Source: Rotaria sp. Silwood1 (lineage: Eukaryota; Rotifera; Eurotatoria; Philodinida; Philodinidae). Taken from it: a DNA stretch of 64,000 nucleotides. Below are positions 16,329-27,635 of the stretch, one piece after another; position 1 is the stretch's first letter; every line of letters starts with the position of its first letter. The translations under genes were made by a program, and so were the position numbers. The DNA lies in the NCBI GenBank assembly GCA_905250075.1, contig CAJNOP010000012.1, forward strand, positions 1,894,529-1,958,528, given 5' to 3'. Under the pieces are notes generated by a model. That model was not told the DNA's origin. It was given only the letters and a program-made list of their open reading frames with translations, and made no database searches.

Positions 16329-17402
16329 TTATTGAAAACAAATATCACACAAAATTTGAGCAATAGAAAGTACTTTAAATGGTATTTTATCAATCAATAT
16401 TTGTGTGTTTGGATAAGTATTTGTTACATAAAATGTATTAAAATAAACTTTTGGATTATTTGAATGAAGGAATTTTTTCCAACTTTCATTTGGAAATATA
16501 CCATGACCAACAAAAGCCGATATATTTACAGCACCATGTTGTAATAGTGCTTGAGCACATTCAATAAGAGTACCACCTGATTGTACTAAATCATCAACAA
16601 TCATACAATGATAACCTGTTGGATTACCTAGAATATCACCAATGTATATATATTCAATTCCTATCGAGTATATTTAATGTTTACCTTCTTTAACTGTTGT
16701 AATACGTTTATCATTATCTTGTCGAATTTTACTGCAAATAATGATTGGATAATGTGTATTATCAAATAAATAAGAAAAACGTTTATGAGCTCCGTCATCT
16801 GGAAAAGCTATAGCATATTTTTCATTGTTGATTTCTTTAGCTTTTAATTCATTTAATAATAATTCAACAGTTGATTCAAGTCGAACAATAATATTTGATG
16901 AAAAGTAAAATTGATTTTGTAATGCATGAATATCAAAAATAACTATTTCTGATGGTCCCGTACGCGTTAATGGTATTGATGAAAGCATTTGTGCTAATGA
17001 ATAAGCTGTTGCAATTTCACCTTGAATTTGAATACGTTCCATTGTACCGGTAGGAAAATAAGGTAAAAGAATTTTTAATGATCGACAAAGATATTTTGGT
17101 AGATGATAAAGAAGAGAAATTTGTTCAAATATAGTTAGTGGACTATGAAACGATGCTAAGAAAAGAACATGACTATTACGAATTTGTTCTGAATTACGAA
17201 TAAAAATATTAGGCCATTTATCAGGAAATTCATGCCATTCAATATCACCTAATCGAATAGAAGTTTTTCCACTACATAATTGAATTTCTTCGGCTAATTT
17301 CTGCATTTCTGGAGCATAAAATAATATTGTGGTATATCCATCATGTTGTTTATTTCCACTTGATTTAATTGATAATTTATTAACACTTATCTTACTAGTC
17401 AT
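16329..17402 (-). CDS. Class II (plant-type) phosphoribosyl pyrophosphate synthase (2 exons, 338 aa)
   Basis: Expected to make PRPP from ribose-5-phosphate and ATP for nucleotide, His/Trp and NAD synthesis. Exon 1 is 17402-16685 and exon 2 is 16627-16329, with a 57-bp GT-AG intron. Typical class II blocks appear in order: EFPDKWPNIFI, LASFHSPLTIFEQISLLY, LPYFPTGTMER, the FDIHALQ metal/ATP loop, AIAFPDDGAHKRF, and the PRPP-binding signature IVDDLVQSGGT (residues about 249-259) followed by GHGIFP. These match plant PRS3/PRS4 enzymes far better than the usual animal PRPS1/2, which have a different active-site loop. The start is the ATG at 17400-17402; an in-frame TTG two codons upstream is not credible. 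A plant or algal origin by transfer is inference; the intron shows it is adapted to the host. Confidence 0.9.
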
Positions 17403-18362
17403 TGTCAAGACCTGTCTTTAAAAAAGTTTAAAAGAACTGTGAAATACGCGCGTATCTACTTTGTTTGTCTTTTACAGTTGTCAACTGAGCATTGATTTTG
17501 AAAAGAAGCAGTTACTATCGGCCCTATTGCTATTAATAGTCAACAGCAAGAATCATATTTTTCTTATTGTGTTCAGCTCTTGGGTAAAAGAAAAAAAAAA
17601 TATATAGTTAAAAATTATTCCAAAGGAAATTTTTCTTATGAACGATTTCAACATGAATGATTGTTTTTTTACCGATTAAAAATAAAGAGCTCATATTGAG
17701 TTTTCCGCCTGTTCTTTTCTTTTTTTTACATTTATTTTATTACTTTGTACTTCTTCAATATTGATGAATGATTCATATGCACAATAATGTGATGATGAGG
17801 GTTGCAGGGTTGCCCAGCCCCCCCCCCCCCCCCCCCCCCACTTGTAGAAAATTTTAAGCTTTTTTCAGCCTGCATCGATTTTTTTATTAAAAAAGATCGT
17901 AAAACGAAAAAAGAAAGCTCAACATCCATTTTACTTTAAAAAATCTGTATATGCACTTTTCCAACTCAAAAAAATTTGCTTGCATCCATCCGCAATTTTT
18001 TTTCTTTCCGTCGTAATAAAAATAATATAGAACTAATAAAAACCCAGATGGAAAAAAGAGAAAGGAAGAAATAAAAAACACTGTAAATAGTTCTTCTATC
18101 TGCATGAACTCTTTCTTTGTGACTGGGTTTTTTTTTTCAGTAAATTATTAGAATGAGTAATTGTATATCTATAATACTTAGTTATTATTTTTTTATTTCT
18201 TTTTTCGCAGTGCCTGAAGGGTAAAGGTGACAAATAAAGTAAATAAAAAAAGGGTATAAAATAGAATTTTTCATAGCGCTATTGTCAGATATTACGAATG
18301 TTATATCAAACGAAACTACTTCGTTGAGAGATTATTGAATAAAGCAAGATCTCAACAAAATA
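17403..18362. other. Divergent intergenic region with a C22 tract
   Basis: 960 bp between the divergently transcribed PRPP synthase (-) and RdRP (+) genes. It should contain both promoters. The only outstanding feature is an uninterrupted run of 22 C at 17818-17839. No conserved gene was found. Confidence 0.6.
17818..17839. repeat. Poly(C) homopolymer, 22 bp
   Basis: Twenty-two consecutive C in an otherwise A+T-rich spacer. A G-run of this length on the minus strand could form G-quadruplex or triplex structures. It may also vary in length or be mis-sequenced. Confidence 0.95.
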
Positions 18363-21300
18363 ATGGTGTACAGCACAATTACTTACCAACAGCATAATGC
18401 TTTATTGTTGCAATCCAAATTGAGAATGTTGGAACAATCTTTTACGGAAATACCCACTAAAAAATGCTTATATGCCATACCAGGATTAGCATCACGTTCA
18501 TTCGAATTTTCAAATGAAGATCAAGCTAATACGATTCAGAAATTATTTGCAAGTAAGTTTTGTTTTGTCTTATTTATTTAATCTATATTCGTTTGATATA
18601 CTATATAGATTCACCGGTATGGATTCAACAACGATCAACATCTGTTGAAGAATTAAAGTCACAAGTTGATAAATGTTCTAAATTAATGGAAATATCATTT
18701 GGATATTTGGCATCAACAACAGTTTACTACTGGAGTCAAAAAATTCAAAATAATTATGCATTAGCATGGAAAACAGATATTCATCATAAATGTCTATCTA
18801 TTACATACAAAACTAATAAAGAAATCCAATTGAGAATTAATCAAGATTGTTTAGATAAGTATTTTATAATTCCATTCGCCAGAATTAAGACTTATACAAT
18901 GATTTTGCCTCTCAAAGCATCGCCACGTTGTTATCATATTTTGCAACATCGAAAGGGTCGATGTGATAAACGACAACTTAATTTTGAAATCATAAATGGC
19001 TCCTGTTTAGCAAACAGTTCTGCTTTATGTTTAACATTTCGGACATATGATGCATTAGTAACCTGCGCAGAGTTTTTGGGTAATACCATGAAATTAGATT
19101 GTTATCATGGTCATATTGAATGCATTAAAATGCCAGTTCAAGCATTGCAGTTTGATCATATTTTATCAGACTTTTGGTCAAATTATGCCTTTCAAATGCT
19201 ATTAACATTAGGAGATCGAATTAAAAATCGTATAACATCAGATACTATTCTTAAAATTATGAAATTATCATATTTATCACACGGTCAACAATACCCAAAT
19301 CACCAATGTTATTTAAAATTAACGGCTGTTTATTATCGAGCTCGATATAATTGCTTTTTTGATATCAATCAAGAGTATGACAATATTCAACCATTACCAT
19401 CAAGTATTGTTTTGGATAAATGGGAATACATACCACGAATATATTTAACACCATATGGTGTATATCCTTTACCAGTTAAACCCATGCGTGGAAATAGAAT
19501 TTTGCGTGAACGAAACCTGTTTGGTCCTGGTGAAAAATTTTGTCGTGTTATCATTCGAGATGTCGATCTGGGACAACCACAAAAAGATTTTATGCAAATA
19601 AATGAACAATGGATTAAACATTTAATAATAGGAAAAAATCCTATTATGGTTGGTGATCAATCATTTGAATTTTTACTTTGTTCAAATAGTCAATTGCGTG
19701 ATCGAAGTTTTTGGTTTCACGCTCCTTATAAAAATTATCGAGCAACACACATACGAGCATGGATGGGTGATTTTTCATCTGAAAAATGTATTGGAACAAG
19801 AATTGCAAGAATGGCACTATCATTAACTGGCACAACAGCGACTATAAAAGTAAATGAAAAGAGTATCATATTTTTTAAATTGTTATTGTTTAACAATATA
19901 AACTATTTTTATTTTTTAGCTTTTATCTCATGAAATTGAGATAATCGATGATAAATTCGATGATCATAATCGAATTTTTACTGATGGAACTGGGAAAATT
20001 TCTCCAATGGCATTAGAAAAGGTTAGTTAACGTATTTTTCATAAAACAAAATTTTAACTACTACCTATTTTAATAATTAGGCGTTAAAGATTTATAATCC
20101 AGAACTAATCGAAGATAACTATATGCCTTGTGTAATACAAGCTCGGTTAAATGGTATCAAAGGAGTATTTGTAATAGCTCCTGATTTAAATGAAAGAGGT
20201 GTATTGATTCAATACCGTCGTAGTCAATATAAATTTAAGGTAGATCATAATGTACTAGAAATTGTTAAACATTCCAGTTCCGGTGAGAAAAATTTTCAAA
20301 AAAAAAACTAGATTACAAATTTATATTTAATAGGGACATTATTTTTAAATCGTCAAGTGATTACATTACTTGAAAATATGGGAGTAAAACAAGAGACTTT
20401 TATAAAGTTACAAAATAAGACACGAAAAAAAATATCAATGTCATTATTAGCTAACAAAACAGCTCAACATACACTTGAACAAAATGTTCGATCTTATGAT
20501 TGGGAACGAATGCGTCAATCAGGTGTACAATTAACTCAAGAACCATTTGTACGATCACTTTTACTGTTATTGGCTCAAGAACGGTAATACATAGATGTGA
20601 AATTATATCAGAAACATATTTTTTTTTCTATAGATTAAAACGCTTAAAAGAAAAATCACAGGTTCGAATTCCACTTTTCGATGGACGAATGCTAATCGGT
20701 GTTGTGGATGAAACAAATTCTCTTGAATATGGTCAAGTATTTATTAAACTTCGTGATCTAAACGGTCAATCTCAAATCATACAAAATCGTAAAATTCTTA
20801 TTACGAAAAATCCAGCACATTTTCCTGGTGACATACGAAAGTTAGACGCTGTTGATTGTCCAGCTCTGCATCATCTATATGAATGTGTTGTCTTTCCTGC
20901 TCAAGGACAACGTCCTCATCCCAATGAAATCAGTGGTAGTGATACAGATGGTGATGAAGTAAGTTATTCTTTATATTTTTTTTTTATACACACCTCATTT
21001 TTTAGTATTGGGTATGTTGGAATGAGGAGCTTGTCAACAATGCTACAATACAACATCCACCAGCTACATTCGATGCAACTGAGAAAGTAAAACATAATGG
21101 CGAAATTACAATGATGGACAATGCTGATTTTCTTTTTAAATTTTTGAGTTCAGATTCGTTAGGTGCTTTATCTAACCGTCATTTAGCGTGCTGTGCTATA
21201 TATGGGGCCAGTCACGAAGATTCATGTCGATTAGCACAAATTATTTCTGAATCAGTTGATTTTCCAAAAACTGGAGTCCTTCCAAAATGTCCTAAAGATA

Positions 21301-22136
21301 TAAATGTTAATCAATATCCGGATTTCATGGAAAATAAATATAAAGAATCATTTGTATCAAATTCAAGTATTGGAATTATGTATCGACAAGTCAAACAAGT
21401 CTGGGAAATGCATTTAGCAGAACAAGATAAATTAAACGATAAAACGATTAATATTGATAAAAATTTTTTAATAAATGGCTATAAAAAATATATTCATCAG
21501 GCTGAAAATGAATATGAATATTATTCTTCAAGAATTAATACAATATTAGCAACTTATAACTTAGAAAATGAATCTGAATTAATTACAGGATGCCATTCTT
21601 GTATTGAAGAAGAGAAAAAAAATAATGATTCCGTTGAAACGGCATTATTAGAATTTCGATATCTTAATCAAGAAATGAGAGCTAGATTTGAAAGTGATGA
21701 ATTAAAGTAAATAAAATTGTTCTTGTTTTTTACTATTATAATTCTTTTTTTTTGTTTTAGTTATATAGAACAATTACGTAAAACTAGTGCATATTATTAT
21801 GTTGCATATACAAAAGGTACTATACTTAGTTTTGGTTGGATTATGAATCGTTTAATGAGTGATATCATTAAACAAAAACAAATAGTTCAAGAAGAACACC
21901 AAGCATTGAAACATATTGGTAAAGCAATATCTATGTATGGTTATGAGACGTGTATACGAGAAGTGGCTCGTGTATGCAATGTGGAAAATGATGAATATGA
22001 AAATGTCTCGGACCTAGAAAGATTAGGCTCCCTATTTTTGAAAATTATTGATCAATGCAATCAATTTACGAATGAACAAGAATTCGCACATGGCTTTTTG
22101 ATTTTCTTACATAAAGTTGCATTAGATGTTTTATGA
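18363..22136 (+). CDS. Cellular RNA-dependent RNA polymerase (QDE-1/RDR/EGO-1 family; 8 exons, 1,128 aa)
   Basis: Host enzyme that makes double-stranded or secondary small RNAs in RNA interference; it is not a viral polymerase. Exons: 18363-18552, 18609-19849, 19920-20021, 20081-20282, 20334-20583, 20634-20958, 21006-21706, 21761-22136; the phase closes exactly to 1,129 codons. Diagnostic blocks are FTDGTGKIS (residues 497-505), ARLNGIKGVF, FPAQGQRPHPNE and the double-psi beta-barrel catalytic motif SGSDTDGDEYWV, whose three aspartates (DxDGD, about 765-769) are all intact. Helical regions and a downstream stretch with YYVAYTKG/LSFGWIMN complete the usual C-terminal part. Full length and an intact active site suggest a functional gene. 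RdRPs were lost from many animal lineages but are kept and multiplied in bdelloid rotifers and nematodes. An extra 5' exon cannot be excluded. Confidence 0.95.
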
Positions 22137-22940
22137 ATAATTTAAGGACCCGTGTACATAGTCTTATATTAATCAAGAGCACGTAGAGCGAGTATCAAAA
22201 CTTTTTTATCAGATTTATTGCACCGGTATTTCAATAGTATATGGTACATTCCAATGAAACCTAAAAGAACAAAGTTAATTCTTATCTTTTCATTTAATGT
22301 TAAAGCAGATAGATAACGAGCTTTATAATTAATTTCCAAAAAAATTCAAAATATATATATGGAGAGTTTTTAATAATTATAAACCCGAAATTTTCTTTTA
22401 TTCATAATATTTTTGTAATTTTTTATAATTTTGTTTTTACTTATTCAATAATAAAAATATTTATTCCTGATTCTTGTTATATTTTTGATATATTTTGATA
22501 TGAAGCAAAGAATTATAATTCTGTATCATTCATTCATATATTGATTCATAATTCATATCGATTTCATTTCAAGGTTTAGAAGTATTTGTATAAACAATAT
22601 TGCCTCTATATAATTAGCTAAATGTGAACGGTAGTACAACTGATTTATCAATTCAAACTAATATACTCGACAATGAAAGAAAAAAATTTTCTTCCTGACT
22701 TTATATTTATTTGATCGCACTTTTTACTAAAAACATAATTAATCTCACATTAAATCATGCATCTCTCTCCTGCTTATAATCTATAATACATCCACATATA
22801 CTTAAATACAATTCATTTTATGTGCTACAGTGTCGAATCCATTGTATAACATATCCGATCTAAATAGTATATAAATTAATATTTTTTGTTTCGTAAGTCA
22901 TTTTTTCTCATCAATAGCCATCGATAGATCTTATTTACCT
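22137..22940. other. Intergenic, nothing recognised
   Basis: Very A+T-rich 804-bp spacer between the RdRP stop and the astacin start. No open frame, RNA gene or repeat was recognised. Confidence 0.5.
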
Positions 22941-25900
22941 ATGGAAAATAATAAAAGTTCGAAACAAAAATGTTGCACTCCTTATCGTTGGACAATTCTT
23001 ATTCTAATGTTTATTTTGATACCAGTTATTATATTGACTATAATCTTTGTTATTCAAGCTAAACATGATTCACAACCATCAGTTATTAATACATTGAATA
23101 CGACAATTATTAATCAAAAATATAATGTCAGTTATACAAAAAAAAAGAAAAATATAATCTTGAAAAGTTTCATAAAGTTTTTCTTATTTAAAATAGATTT
23201 CAATTAAAGGTTTACTAACAATGGATGTAGCTGCAAAAACAAATATTTGTGATAAAAGCGAAACAATTGAAGATTGTGTTCTTCTTTATAATGCAAAACT
23301 ATTTATGAATGCACTTTTATTAGTTAGTAAATATTTTGTTTTGTTTTGAATGAATTTTTTGTTGTTGCTTTGGATCTTTAGGTACCTTCATCAGCATCAA
23401 ATCATTCTATAGTATCTTTTTCTTTTCCAGAAAATTCTACAAAAAGTACTATTGCTTGTAAAACATTAAAAATTCGTCGAAATCAATTAGCACAAATTTT
23501 CGATCCTATGTACGTATTAACATTTACAGTGAACTCCTTCTTTTTTCCAATGTTAAATAAATTCTATCTAGTACTCTTGAAACGATCTTTAACCTTTCTG
23601 GTATTCGATATTCATCAGTTGATGATACTATTTCATCTGATTCGACACAATCACGTTCACAAATTGATGGTCGATCTATAAAAAATAGATGGAGTACACC
23701 AATTAATTATTATATTAGTAAAACAACTGGTTTAACTTCATCAATGATTGCTAATAGTAAAACAAATATAAAATTGTTATTTTCTATGTTTCTTTTTATG
23801 AATTGTATTTTTTTTCTAGTTCGTATTGCGATTTCAAATTGGGAAAATAATACATGTCTGATATTTAATGAACTATCTGTTATAACATCGACAACAAATA
23901 CATCTTATGTTTTATTCGAACGTGATGATGAATATGGGTGTTCAAGTCCAGTTGGTTATGATAAAACTGATCCAACATCAGTTATACTTATTTCATCATA
24001 TTGTGGTGCTGTAAGTAAATAAATAGTATTAGAAGGCGACTAAAACAGGAACGATTTTCTTATCTTTTTTTGTCAACTGAACAATTAAAATATGCATAAG
24101 AATATCAATATATTGTAGAACTTAGTTTTTCGGGGTCTATTAACTAAATTTTGGTATATTTTACTGCTTTAGAGTTTATTAGGACTTGAGGTTTTGGATA
24201 CTTTGTTTAATAAATCTGTTGGAAGAATAATATATGTGTAATAGATCCAGTAGACTATAGTTATTCGATATTATGTGGCAGGATTTATAATGGAAATCTT
24301 ATTATGACATATCAGTCGAAATCAATTCGTGTTAGAGAGTACGGTGCAGGGAAAATACCAATAGAGATATATATCTTGAACAGATCCGCTAACGAATTAT
24401 TTGGTTCTAAGGAGTTTTCATGACAAATTCTGTGAATCAATTATATCTTCCGTATAAATCCACATCTATTTATATAAATCTTATAAATGAAATGATACTT
24501 TCATAATATACAGTATAGAAAAAGAATTTATTGGAACTCTTCAAAGAACCAATAAATCCAAAAACAATAAGTTTTCAGTTGCTTCTAGAATGCTGTGGCT
24601 CCTTGGAAACACTAGAAAAGCTGGTTTTTGAATTTTCATATGGAACTTTGTATAAAGATAGATCTAAACGAGCGTAGCTTATTGTGAAAGTTTCAAGTCG
24701 TTTGACTTGCTTCTATTATGAAATACGAGCATCAAATCTTGGATAGTCAATCCAAAGATACGAGATACTTTTTTTTGAGTTTGTGTATTCACTGATTAGT
24801 GTATCTTATACATTTCTCAAATGACTCGGACTCAGTCAGGTCGGAGATCAGTCTTTCAATAACCTAAGGACACGGACTCTTTTTAGAATATTTACAGCTT
24901 ATATGAATTTATATAATACGCATAAACTCGACTGAAAAGCGATTTGTTAATTGAAAGACTCTCGTTGTAAGATAAAAGTTTCTTCTCAATAATTAATACT
25001 TTTCTTATCTATATAAACTATAATAATTTCTTTTATACGTACAATAGAATACCTAAATACTGTTTCTTAGTAAATTTACACCTAATTTTATGTGAAATAA
25101 TATATTTTGTAATAGATCATTGGTTCAATAATGCATGAAATTGGACATACTCTTGGTTATATTCATACACAATCACGAGTGGATCGTAACTCTTATGTAT
25201 CAATAGCAACATCAAATATTCAAGAAGATTTTGCTGGAAACTTTTTTATTTGGATATTTGGTACAATAAGATTTAGTGATGTTACTTTTCCTTATGATTA
25301 TGGTTCATTTATGCATTATGATTCATATGCATTTTCAAAAAATAATGAACCAACAATAATTCCATATGAGAGTCGATATGAAAAAACAATGGGACAAAGG
25401 GAAAGAGCAGCATTTTATGATTATAAACAAATGAATAGACTTTATTGTACAAGAACAAGTACTAAAAAGAAAAGATTTTTTTTCATTAAATTGACATCTG
25501 ATTCATTTCTATTATTACAGATTGTCCACTAATGTTTAGTAATAATGCTTGTCAAAATAATGGTTATCTTGATCCAAATACATGTTCATATTGTATATGT
25601 CCTGAAGGTTTTTCTGGTACTTATTGTGATCAAAAAGATTCAAATAGTAATTGTGGAGATACAATTATTAATTTAAATCCATATTTTTCTACGCAAATAA
25701 CTATTCAAAATCCTTCACCGACAACCATAATACCAACAGAACAATATTGTGTTTATCTTATTCGAGTAATTGAAATTTCTTTTACTATTCATTAGGCTAT
25801 CTTCCCTTTTTTATTTTAAGTCTCTTTCGCCGAGAAAGATTCGTTTACGATTAGATTCAATTAATACCGTGAAACGTTCAGTATGTAGTTTAAGATCATT

Positions 25901-27462
25901 AATTGAAGTTAAATATCAAAAGGATCTTGCGCTAACTGGTGCTCGGTTGGTATTGTTTAATATTTTGTGGTTTTTTTTTTCAATATAAAAAAACGTTCAC
26001 TTTTGTTTTTGTAGATGGTGTGGAAATACTATAACATCTGATTGGTTAAATATTACAGCAGAAACAAATACAATGATAGTGATATTTCGAGCTAACAATT
26101 CTATTAATATTACAACTGGAAATCCACAAGCTAGTTTTCGTGCTACTATTTTCTTTGGTATGTTTAAGTTCAATAGAAATTTCACTTGCAAGATATAACT
26201 ATTAGAGTATTTTTTTTGTATTGGTCAAAATTTTTGAGACAAACAAAAAAATCAATAGAAAATGCTTCATCATAGCATAACTTTATGTGTATCATCAAGT
26301 TTAGAAATGTCTATTGAATGGTATATGAACAGTTCTTCTTCATTTGTAAATAATAGTCTTTAGCAAAACTGATTTCATTATTCAACATGAAGTCCTAAGC
26401 TGAAAGACTTGAATTCATAATTAGAAAAAAAAACTTTGATTACAAGACTCATATAATATATTGAATAAGACAAAAAAAAACAATAATTTAAACGTTACCT
26501 CATTAAACTATCTTCAATTTCAATAAGACATATGCAGCATGTATGTAATTTTATACGAGAAAAAATTTCTCATATGAACTGTATCAAATATCATGTTTAA
26601 ACAGAAAATAAAAAAAGATTAGTATTTAGTAACGAGGTGAAAAAAATCAATATAAATGAAAATCTTATTTTCTCATAAAAAGCGTTCTCATATTGATAAA
26701 AATCAAAATAAAATTTCAATTGATTTGTTGCAGCAGTATTCACGATATCTAAAAATGATTAGTTCAATGACTGCATTCTTTATTGATTTCTATATTAGTC
26801 TCGAAAGTTAAAGTTATTGACTCATGAAGGTATCTTGAATTCCTTGTTTTGATAATTTATGAATCGTTGGTACATTTCTGATTTCTCGTAACAGATGCTG
26901 AACCAATACCTGTTGTAAATCTGACAACAGTTACAACCACAACCACTACTACTATCAGTAGTACAGCATCAACAATTCAAGTTACTAATAGTCTAACGAC
27001 GACTGGAACAACCTTGTCAACATGTCCTCCATCATCATTTCGTTGTCAATTACCATCCCAACCAACATGTGGTGGATGTCTAAATTATCAACCTTGTATC
27101 ATTGAAGGTTATTCATCGAATAAATTCATCTAACTTTTACTATTAATTCTTTTCTTTACAGGTACTCAACCATGTCTAGCATATACATATCAAATTCAAT
27201 TAACTGATTGTGATAAAATCGTCAATGGTGTTGCTCAATGTCGATATCAGTTAGTATAATAATAAAATTATGAATATGTATCGATATATATCGACAAATT
27301 CATTTTTCTAGATTTATTCAAACACAATATACAACCAGTTGTCCACGTACTGTTCTTCTTTGTTGTCCAAACTATCAACTTATTTCAATTCAAACATATT
27401 ATTTTTGTGTGTATAATCCACAAGCAAGCAATCTTCCCAGTGAATGGTCACTTATTATCTAA
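22941..27462 (+). CDS. Membrane-anchored astacin (M12A) metalloprotease with EGF and CUB-like modules (12 exons, 704 aa)
   Basis: Zinc endopeptidase, probably facing the extracellular side as a type II membrane protein. Exons: 22941-23130, 23210-23322, 23382-23509, 23572-23756, 23820-24010, 25116-25458, 25521-25765, 25821-25945, 26015-26157, 26895-27107, 27162-27249, 27312-27462. Residues about 17-42 form one strongly hydrophobic segment after a Lys-rich N-terminus. The catalytic domain begins near RWSTPINYYIS, carries the zinc motif HEIGHTLGYIH (276-286) with SRVDRN after it, a Met-turn SFMHY (333-337) and a terminal TMGQRERAAFYDYKQMNRLYC. An EGF-like Cys cluster (CQNNG, CICPEGFSGTYC), a CUB-like segment, a Thr-rich linker and a Cys-rich tail follow. 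The usual Glu after the third His is Thr, and the final Asp of RxDRD is Asn. The first donor site is the least certain junction. Confidence 0.88.
24011..25115 (+). other. 1.1-kb intron in the astacin gene
   Basis: It splits the protease domain directly before the zinc-binding helix. It is about twenty times longer than most neighbouring introns. No open frame or terminal repeat was recognised. Confidence 0.55.
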
Positions 27463-27635
27463 ATATCTTCTGTCCTCTATCGTATAGACTTTCATATGCA
27501 TTAATTTGCTATTTTTTTCTAACCAATAAAACTAAAAAGGCAATTGTCATTCTGTCATGGTATAATTATAAGAGAAAAAAAAACGAGAAAGGTGCTACAT
27601 ACGGTTTTCTTTGAAGATCGGAATATATATTGATA

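Noticed and set aside
17403-17408. Upstream in-frame start for the PRPP synthase
   Set aside because: The codon is TTG, which is not a plausible initiator here; an ATG follows two codons later.
20660-20680. GGTTCGAATTCC, similar to a tRNA B box
   Set aside because: It lies inside a conserved RdRP exon in frame (QVRIPLFD); no A box or cloverleaf is present.
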